Source of the DNA: Nitratireductor aquimarinus
GTDB lineage: Bacteria > Pseudomonadota > Alphaproteobacteria > Rhizobiales > Rhizobiaceae
Length of the DNA: 64,000 bases
Assembly (NCBI RefSeq): GCF_046773475.1
Contig: NZ_CP177240.1
Coordinates: 124,001-188,000, forward strand
Direction of reading: 5' to 3'
Below, piece by piece: positions 58,883 to 64,000 of the stretch. Made by a program: the position numbers and the translations under genes. How positions within the stretch are numbered: position 1 is the first letter of the stretch; every line of letters starts with the position of its first letter. The notes below the pieces were generated by a model. It saw nothing but the letters and a program-made list of their open reading frames with translations. It was not told the origin of the DNA and did not search any database.

Positions 58883-59814
58883 AGTTCTACTTCCTTCTCA
58901 AGCAACAGGGCATTCAAGACTTTGTCGGCAATCATCATGCCGGTACGGCGCAGGCCGGCCTGCGTGGATGCGCCGATATGAGGGGTGCCGATGAAATTCA
59001 GGTCGTCCGCGAAAAGCAGCGCGTCAGGCGGAGGCGGCTCGCTTTCGAACACATCCGAGGCAGCGCCCGCGATCTGACCGGACCGCATGGCCTTCGCCAG
59101 AGCGGCTTCATCCACGATCCCGCCGCGCGCGCAATTCACCACGAATGCGCCGGCGCGAAGCTGATCCAGCGCCCGCGCGTCGATCAGATGATGTGTCTCA
59201 GGCGTCAGCGGCAGATGCAGGAAAAGAAGATCCGTTTCTGCCAGAAAGGCGTCGAAATCCGCTTTACGGGCGATGGTTTCCGGCCAAAGCTGCTCCGGCA
59301 GCACGGGGTCGTATCCGTGAACCTGCGCGCCGAACCCGTCCGACAGGCGTTTCGCCACCGCACGTCCAATGGCCCCGACGCCGAGAATGCCGGCGCGGCG
59401 CTCCGACAATTCGTAGCCGACGCGAACGCCGTCATCGCCGTTTCGGCCTTTGCGCAACGCCTGGTCATGCCGGTGCGGGCTGCGAAGCAGGGTCATGGCG
59501 TGCAGCACGGCGAGGTCCGCGACCGATTCGGCGTTCGCGCCTTCGGTCTTGAACACTTCAACGCCGCGTTCCGCCATCAGGGGCAGGTCGATATTATCCG
59601 TTCCAGCACCGTGCTTGCCCACGACGCGAAGTGCTGGCAGACGGTCGCAAAGCGTTCTGTCGATCGTGTTGGCGCGCACGATGATCGCCTGAACTTCGTC
59701 GCTGCGCGCTTCTGGAAGCGGGCCGGGGCCCAGGATTTCCGTGACCGCACCCAGTTTGTCGAGCGCGTCGGCGTGGATCGGTTCAGTGATCCAGATGACC
59801 GGGCGATTGCTCAT
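58879..59814 (-). CDS. D-2-hydroxyacid dehydrogenase (phosphoglycerate-dehydrogenase-like)
   Basis: A 311-residue NAD-dependent enzyme. I chose the ATG at 59814, preceded by GAGGAG. The catalytic residues are seen in GKHGAGTDNIDL, the NAD-binding GILGVGAIGRAVAKRL, the Arg in VVNCARGGIVDEAAL (active-site Arg), and the Glu-His pair (DVFESEP, GTPHIGASTQAG). It reduces or oxidises a 2-oxo/2-hydroxy acid. It overlaps the preceding gene by 32 bases and the RraA-like gene by ATGA, so the three are tightly coupled. Confidence 0.92.
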   Translation of the reverse strand: MSNRPVIWITEPIHADALDKLGAVTEILGPGPLPEARSDEVQAIIVRANTIDRTLCDRLPALRVVGKHGAGTDNIDLPLMAERGVEVFKTEGANAESVADLAVLHAMTLLRSPHRHDQALRKGRNGDDGVRVGYELSERRAGILGVGAIGRAVAKRLSDGFGAQVHGYDPVLPEQLWPETIARKADFDAFLAETDLLFLHLPLTPETHHLIDARALDQLRAGAFVVNCARGGIVDEAALAKAMRSGQIAGAASDVFESEPPPPDALLFADDLNFIGTPHIGASTQAGLRRTGMMIADKVLNALLLEKEVEL

Positions 59815-60688
59815 GCCGCTCCTCACAGTCCGGTTGGGTGGTTTTTAGAAGCCAGTTGATCGCGTGATCGGGCGTTTCATCCGGACCGGCCCCAAAGGAG
59901 GCGGTTCTGGCGAACAGGCTTGATGCTGCATCAGCCATGATCGGCCGCATGCCGGCCTTCTCCATGAGGTCTGAAGCGGCAACGATCTCCACATGCCGGC
60001 GGGCTGCGTGTTTTGGATGGGTGCGCAGCATTTCGGCCAGGAAGGCATTGATGTCGACTTCCGAGAGGTCGGACAGGGCGAGCGGCAGGTTCTCGTTCTG
60101 GTCAAGCGTTGCTGCGGCAAGCTGTGTTTCCACCACAAGCGCTTCAAGGCCCTTCATGAAAAGCGAGCGCAGGAGTTTCAGTGTGCTGGCGTCTCCCGGA
60201 ACCCCATCAAGGCAGGTTATGCGACAGCCAAGCGGAGCGAGGATATCGGCAACCGCCTGCGCCTTTTCGCCGGCAAGAATCATCGGTGTTGCAACGCCGC
60301 CAAGCCCGACAGCGCCCATCACCGTGCCGTCAACGAGCCGGTCTCCCAAAAGCTCCTGCGCCGCGTGCATCGCCTCGGGCGTCGAGGATGTGAGATCGAG
60401 CACGGGGCAGTCGCCCGGCCGCTCGCCAATCGCTGCTTCGATCTTGAGGCTCACGGAGGCCGGCGTCAGAACGACAGCCAGGTCCATGCCGTCAAGTGTG
60501 TCAGGAAGCGTGTGCGATGTATCAATCCCCAGCCTGCCTGCCGCTTCCATGGCGGTTGCATTCAGTGCGGGGTCTACGGCAGTGACTTTTGCGCCTGCTT
60601 TTGCGAACGCCTCGCAATATACCCGGCCTGCGGCGCCGAAGCCGACGACCAGCAACCGGACACCGTGAGTGCCGGACGAATCATTCAT
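59783..60688 (-). CDS. NAD(P)-dependent oxidoreductase, 6PGDH-like with DUF1932 C-terminus
   Basis: A 301-residue protein starting at the ATG at 60688, preceded by GGGAGGAG. The N-terminal Rossmann fold is VRLLVVGFGAAGRVYCEAFAK, followed by a typical middle region (VLDLTSSTPEAM, GTVMGAVG). The C-terminal domain contains ASTLKLLRSLFMKGLEALVV, the DUF1932 signature with the catalytic-type Lys. Related enzymes oxidise phosphogluconate-like or hydroxyisobutyrate-like substrates. It is the first gene of the operon. The substrate is unknown. Confidence 0.85.
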   Translation of the reverse strand: MNDSSGTHGVRLLVVGFGAAGRVYCEAFAKAGAKVTAVDPALNATAMEAAGRLGIDTSHTLPDTLDGMDLAVVLTPASVSLKIEAAIGERPGDCPVLDLTSSTPEAMHAAQELLGDRLVDGTVMGAVGLGGVATPMILAGEKAQAVADILAPLGCRITCLDGVPGDASTLKLLRSLFMKGLEALVVETQLAAATLDQNENLPLALSDLSEVDINAFLAEMLRTHPKHAARRHVEIVAASDLMEKAGMRPIMADAASSLFARTASFGAGPDETPDHAINWLLKTTQPDCEERHEQSPGHLDH

Positions 60689-60850
60689 TTCTTTGTCTCC
60701 TCCCGAGCGCCATATGGCATCGGATTGCCATTCAGCTTGATACAAAAAAAATACAAAAAGCAAGACAGAAACCAGAGCCGGCTTTCATTTTCATTTCTAG
60801 AACGGGGCCCTTCGCAAAATTTTAGCGCGTAAAAACAATAGGTTTTGATA

Positions 60851-60873
60851 TTTTTGCATGAGCCGTGCAAAAA
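60851..60873. promoter_or_regulatory. Perfect 8-bp inverted repeat in the divergent promoter region
   Basis: TTTTTGCA-TGAGCCG-TGCAAAAA is a perfect 8-bp inverted repeat with a seven-base spacer, in the 267-base region between the DUF1932-type dehydrogenase operon (minus) and tctC (plus). It is AT-rich, lies about 80 bases before the tctC start, and could be an operator of the GntR regulator at 49478 or a LacI-type protein. It could also form a hairpin. Confidence 0.5.
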
Positions 60874-60955
60874 TCTCTTTACGCTGGCGCATCCCTGAAC
60901 TTAACGTAATATGTATCCATAATGCCTGTGAGGAGCACGGGCCAAGGGAGGAAAC

Positions 60956-61912
60956 ATGATCAAACTTGCCATCGCTTCGGCGCTCGTCGCCGGGTCCATC
61001 ACTGCCGCACACGCCGAATATCCCGAGCGCCCGATCAACATGATCGTCGCCTACAGCGCCGGTGGCGGCACCGACATTGCCGCGCGCACGCTCGCGCCAT
61101 TCATTGAGAAATATCTCGGCGAAGATGCTTCCATCGTTGTTCTGAACCGCCCCGGCGCAGGCGGCGAAGTCGGCTTTACCGAGCTGGCGCAGTCCAAGCC
61201 GGACGGCTACACGATCGGCTTCATCAACACGCCGAACATCCTGACAATCCCGATTCAGCGCAAAGCGCGCTACTCGCTCGAGAGCTTCACGCCGATCGCC
61301 AATGTGGTCGACGATCCGGGCGCTTTCAGCGTGCTTCCGTCCAGCGGGATCAAGACGTTCGACGATCTGATCGCCTATGCAAAGGAAAACCCGGGCAAGC
61401 TGACCTACGGCTCCACGGGCATCGGTTCCGACGATCACCTCTCGGCGCTGGAGTTCGAGCGCATAACCGGCGTTCAGCTCAAGCATGTTCCCTTCCCGGG
61501 AAATGCCGATGTGCGCACGGCAACGCTTGGCGGCCACATCATGATGGCCAGCATGAACATCTCCGAGACGATTGCCGACGTTCATGAAGGCGCGCTGCAC
61601 GCGCTTGGCCAGATGTCCAATGAACGCTGGGATGGCGCGACCGAAGTTCCGACCTTCAAGGAAGAAGGTTACGACGTGATCATGGGCTCCATGCGCGGCA
61701 TCGCCGCCCCCGCCGGCGTTCCTGAAGATGTCGTCGCCAAGCTGGAGGAAGCGCTGAAGGCTGCCGTTGCGGATCCGGAATTCCAGACAAAAGCGAAGGA
61801 ACAGCATCTGGCGCTGTCCTACATGAACGCAGCCGCGTACAAGGCTGAGCTCGAGTCGCTCGACGCGACGTTCCGCGAGCTTTGGGAGACGACGCCCTGG
61901 GTTCAGGAGTAG
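60956..61912 (+). CDS. tctC: Tripartite tricarboxylate transporter substrate-binding protein (Bug/TctC family)
   Basis: A 318-residue periplasmic protein with a Sec signal (cut after AHA at residue 20). The mature part begins EYPERPINMIVAYSAGGGTD, the Bug-family signature, followed by VLNRPGAGGEVGFTELAQS, KLTYGSTGIGSDDHLSALEF, HVPFPGNADVRTATLGGH and GIAAPAGVPEDV. It delivers a carboxylic acid or amide to TctA/TctB. AAGGGAGGAAAC precedes the ATG. It is divergent from the dehydrogenase operon, and the uptake genes probably serve it. Confidence 0.94.
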   Translation: MIKLAIASALVAGSITAAHAEYPERPINMIVAYSAGGGTDIAARTLAPFIEKYLGEDASIVVLNRPGAGGEVGFTELAQSKPDGYTIGFINTPNILTIPIQRKARYSLESFTPIANVVDDPGAFSVLPSSGIKTFDDLIAYAKENPGKLTYGSTGIGSDDHLSALEFERITGVQLKHVPFPGNADVRTATLGGHIMMASMNISETIADVHEGALHALGQMSNERWDGATEVPTFKEEGYDVIMGSMRGIAAPAGVPEDVVAKLEEALKAAVADPEFQTKAKEQHLALSYMNAAAYKAELESLDATFRELWETTPWVQE

Positions 61913-61995
61913 TCGCAAGACCGGTTGTTGTCGGCGGGGCCTGGGTCGTCATGCGTCCATTCGGATGCACAAAGGACGATCTCATCTGTTGATGA

Positions 61996-62042
61996 AGCAT
62001 CGGAATAACCGAAAAGCGGTTTCCGTTTTTCGGGACGATGCT
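61996..62042. repeat. Palindromic intergenic repeat of Rhizobiales type
   Basis: The 47-base element has nested arms: outer AGCATCG/CGATGCT (61996-62002, 62036-62042), inner CCGAAAA/TTTTCGG (62009-62015, 62027-62033), and a centre CGG-TTT-CCG. It closely resembles the short repeats with CGAAAA...TTTTCGGG cores found in many copies between genes in rhizobial and Brucella genomes, as I remember them. It lies between tctC and tctB, inside a longer pair of arms GGCGGGGCC (61933-61941) and GGCCCCGCC (62045-62053). Only this copy was seen in the window. Confidence 0.6.
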
Positions 62043-62079
62043 CTGGCCCCGCCTTCACTGTTTGGAGTGGGAGGGGGAT

Positions 62080-62538
62080 GTGAGACGAGCCGTTTTTGAA
62101 AGCGGATTCGCACTGGCGGCCGTTGTGCTGAGCCTGCTGGGTCTGCTTGAGGCCTGGAGATATTCGGGCGAGGGCGGTTTGATGCCGCGTGGCGTCATGA
62201 CCCTCATGCTGGTTCTGTCAGGCTTATGGCTCGCCCAGTCCGTCAGCGCCCTGCGGCAGGCGGATGCGCCGATGCTTGCCCCCACTTCGGCACAGCTGCG
62301 TGGCGCGCTCCTGCTGATTGTTGCAGGCGCAGCACTCCTCTTCGGCATGCGATTTGTCGGCTTCTACACGAGTGCGGCCATCATCGTGCCGACGCTGGCC
62401 TGGGGACTCGGATACCGAAACCTGAAGGGCCTCATCATCGGCACGGTGCTGTTCGTCTGTGTGCTGATCGCCGTGTTCCGTTTCTTGCTGGTGGTCCCCT
62501 TGCCGCCCGAGATTATCCTCTTGCCGTTCGGAGGCTGA
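62080..62538 (+). CDS. tctB: Tripartite tricarboxylate transporter small membrane subunit TctB
   Basis: A 152-residue protein from a GTG start at 62080, chosen because GGGAGGGGGAT lies just before it. Four spans are visible (about 6-24, 37-55, 72-92, 98-140), including the motif-rich GLMPRGVMTLMLVLSGLWLA and GFYTSAAIIVPTLAWGLGYR. TctB supports the large subunit TctA, whose gene begins after a one-base gap. Confidence 0.88.
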   Translation: MRRAVFESGFALAAVVLSLLGLLEAWRYSGEGGLMPRGVMTLMLVLSGLWLAQSVSALRQADAPMLAPTSAQLRGALLLIVAGAALLFGMRFVGFYTSAAIIVPTLAWGLGYRNLKGLIIGTVLFVCVLIAVFRFLLVVPLPPEIILLPFGG

Positions 62539-62539
62539 T

Positions 62540-64000
62540 ATGGGGGACGTTTTTCAGCATATTCTTGACGCGCTGCCGCTGGTTTTCTCGCTGGGGACCA
62601 TCATCGCGATGATCGGCGGAACGATCATCGGCATCGCGGTTGGCGCGCTGCCCGGCCTCTCGGCCACGATGGGCATCGCAGTCCTCATTCCCCTGACTTT
62701 CACCATGGAACCCGTGGTGGCGCTTGGCATGGTCGCGGGCATCTACAATGGCGCGATGTATGGCGGCTCGATCCCGGCCATTCTTTTGCGCATTCCGGGC
62801 ACGCCCGCGGGCATTGCAACCGTGTTCGACGGCTATCCCATGGCGCAGAGCGGCCATGCGAAGCTGGCGCTGCGCATCTCGCTGGTTTCCTCCAGCATCG
62901 GCTCTGCGGTCAGCGCAATTGCGCTTCTTTCGCTCGCGCCGCCGCTCTCGCTGATCGCACTGAAATTCAGCGCCGCGAACTATTTCTGGCTCGCCATCTT
63001 CGGCTTGATGACGATTGCCGTTCTTTTGTCCGAGAACCCGGTAAAGGGGCTTCTTTCCGCCTGTTTCGGTCTGTTTGTCGGCATGATCGGCATCGACATG
63101 ATGACCGGTATGGAACGCTTTGCCTTCAATGAGCTGGAACTCCTCAGCGGCGTGAACATCATCGTGTTGCTCACCGGTCTCTACGCCATCCCGCCGGCCA
63201 TCGATCTGGCATTGAGCCCGAAAAAGCCCGATGCCGAAGTGAAGGCGATCAATGAAGAGGAAATGGCCTTTCGCTGGTCGAGCCTGATCCCGGTCTGGAT
63301 CCGTTCATCGATCATCGGTGTCGTGACCGGCATCATTCCGGCACTTGGCGGCAATGTCGCTGCCCTGTTCGCCTGGAACGAGCAGCGACGCAGCGATGCC
63401 GACAAGGACAAATACGGAAAGGGCGCACCGGAAGGCGTTGCCGCACCCGAATGCGCCAACAATGCCGACACGGCGGCAACGCTTATCCCGGCGCTGACGC
63501 TCGGCATTCCGGGCAGTTCGGTGGCCGCCGTCATTCTCGGCGCGCTTCTCGTGCATGGCCTGATCCCCGGTCCACAGCTTTTCCGCGACAAGGCCGAGAT
63601 CACCTACGGCTTCATGCTCGCGATGCTGGTCACCTCCGGGCTGATGCTCATTCTGGGCAGTGTCGGCGCGCGGGCCTTCGTCAATGTCCTGAAAATGCCC
63701 ACGCAGCTCCTGGCCCCCATGATCTTCGTAATGGCCACCATCGGCGTGTTCGCCATTCACAACAGCATGTTCGAAGTCTGGCTGATGCTGGGTTTCGGTG
63801 TGCTGGGCTATGCGATGGAGAAGATGGATATCCCGACGGCCCCGGCGGTTCTGGCCGTTATCCTCGGGCCGATTGCAGAAGAGAACCTGCGCCGCGCCCT
63901 GCTGATTTCGGGCGAGGGCGTGTTCTCGCTGTTTCAGGATGTTATTTCGCTGCTTCTGGTGGCGCTCATTCTCGCAACCACTGCACTGCCTCTCGCCATG
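62540..64000 (+). CDS. tctA: Tripartite tricarboxylate transporter large membrane subunit TctA, 3' end cut by window
   Basis: An ATG at 62540 opens a frame that runs to the end of the window (487 codons); the usual length is about 500 residues, so nearly the whole gene is here. It encodes a membrane protein with about ten to twelve spans and the TctA signature near the start (GALPGLSATMGIAVLIPLTF), then MYGGSIPAILLRIPGTPAGI, and later NNADTAATLIPALTLGIPGS. It forms the channel of the tctCBA system and imports the same acid class as tctC. Confidence 0.92.
   Translation, partial: MGDVFQHILDALPLVFSLGTIIAMIGGTIIGIAVGALPGLSATMGIAVLIPLTFTMEPVVALGMVAGIYNGAMYGGSIPAILLRIPGTPAGIATVFDGYPMAQSGHAKLALRISLVSSSIGSAVSAIALLSLAPPLSLIALKFSAANYFWLAIFGLMTIAVLLSENPVKGLLSACFGLFVGMIGIDMMTGMERFAFNELELLSGVNIIVLLTGLYAIPPAIDLALSPKKPDAEVKAINEEEMAFRWSSLIPVWIRSSIIGVVTGIIPALGGNVAALFAWNEQRRSDADKDKYGKGAPEGVAAPECANNADTAATLIPALTLGIPGSSVAAVILGALLVHGLIPGPQLFRDKAEITYGFMLAMLVTSGLMLILGSVGARAFVNVLKMPTQLLAPMIFVMATIGVFAIHNSMFEVWLMLGFGVLGYAMEKMDIPTAPAVLAVILGPIAEENLRRALLISGEGVFSLFQDVISLLLVALILATTALPLAM

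Noticed and set aside
1..64000. tRNA, rRNA, CRISPR, insertion sequence or prophage genes
   Set aside because: No cloverleaf-like or array-like repeats, transposase or integrase motifs were recognised on either strand; a dedicated search could still find a small RNA.

Overview
The window is a GC-rich (about 60-65 %), gene-dense stretch of an alphaproteobacterial genome, most likely a member of the Rhizobiales. The grounds are the dense packing of ABC, TRAP and TTT uptake cassettes each with its own regulator, the many ATGA-overlapping operons, and one palindromic intergenic repeat at 61996-62042 of a type I remember from Brucella, Mesorhizobium and Rhizobium genomes. The species cannot be named from the sequence. 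I see no rRNA, tRNA, insertion sequence, phage gene, CRISPR array or replication origin.

Layout. (1) 1-1557: the 5' end of a Tat-exported peptide-type substrate-binding protein, divergent from an XRE-like regulator. (2) 1568-8977: a SorC-type regulator divergent from ugpB-ugpA-ugpE-ugpQ, a Tat-exported PhoD-like phosphoesterase and a HAD phosphatase, forming a glycerophosphodiester uptake and hydrolysis operon that lacks its ATPase. (3) 8980-16626: a DeoR regulator divergent from a sugar ABC transporter (binding protein, double ATPase, two permeases), a DUF4432 sugar-epimerase-like protein and a ribokinase-family kinase. (4) 16666-22180: a DUF454 membrane protein, an orphan ProX, and a LysR regulator divergent from a serine hydrolase and an orphan DppA-like protein. 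(5) 22250-30109: a polysaccharide operon wecB, a bcsB-like gene, nfrB and nfrA, divergent from an orphan LuxR-type regulator (30532-31251). (6) 31314-48573: two divergent promoters with matching operator-like motifs feed a catabolic block. It comprises a glutamine-synthetase-like ligase, ferredoxin reductase, ferredoxin and Rieske oxygenase, then RidA, a NitT/TauT-type ABC transporter, a DadA-like oxidase, a GlcD-like oxidase, a cytosine-deaminase-like amidohydrolase, a creatininase-family amidohydrolase, an AllA-like lyase and a fused hydantoinase A-B, followed by an IclR regulator (48680-49459). (7) 49478-64000: a second acid or ureide catabolic block on the minus strand (GntR, TRAP transporter, separate HyuB and HyuA, FMN-dependent 2-hydroxyacid oxidase, RraA-like protein, 2-hydroxyacid dehydrogenase, DUF1932-type dehydrogenase), divergent from a tctCBA transporter whose last gene runs off the window.

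How the parts work together. Most of the window is modular scavenging: an exported binding protein captures a compound, a membrane complex imports it and the co-transcribed enzymes break it down. Several binding-protein genes are followed at once by a hairpin (4089-4106, 10981-11008, 52025-52049), the usual arrangement for making more binding protein than permease.

The most interesting locus is 22250-30109. It joins the NfrA/NfrB pair, known from E. coli as the c-di-GMP-controlled machinery behind the phage N4 receptor glycan, to a BcsB-like periplasmic subunit and its own UDP-GlcNAc 2-epimerase. This suggests a self-contained ManNAc-type exopolysaccharide secretion system. The second most interesting is the 31-48.6 kb block, whose enzymes point to an undescribed route for an N-containing, perhaps N-alkylated or ureide-like compound; its substrate cannot be read from the sequence.
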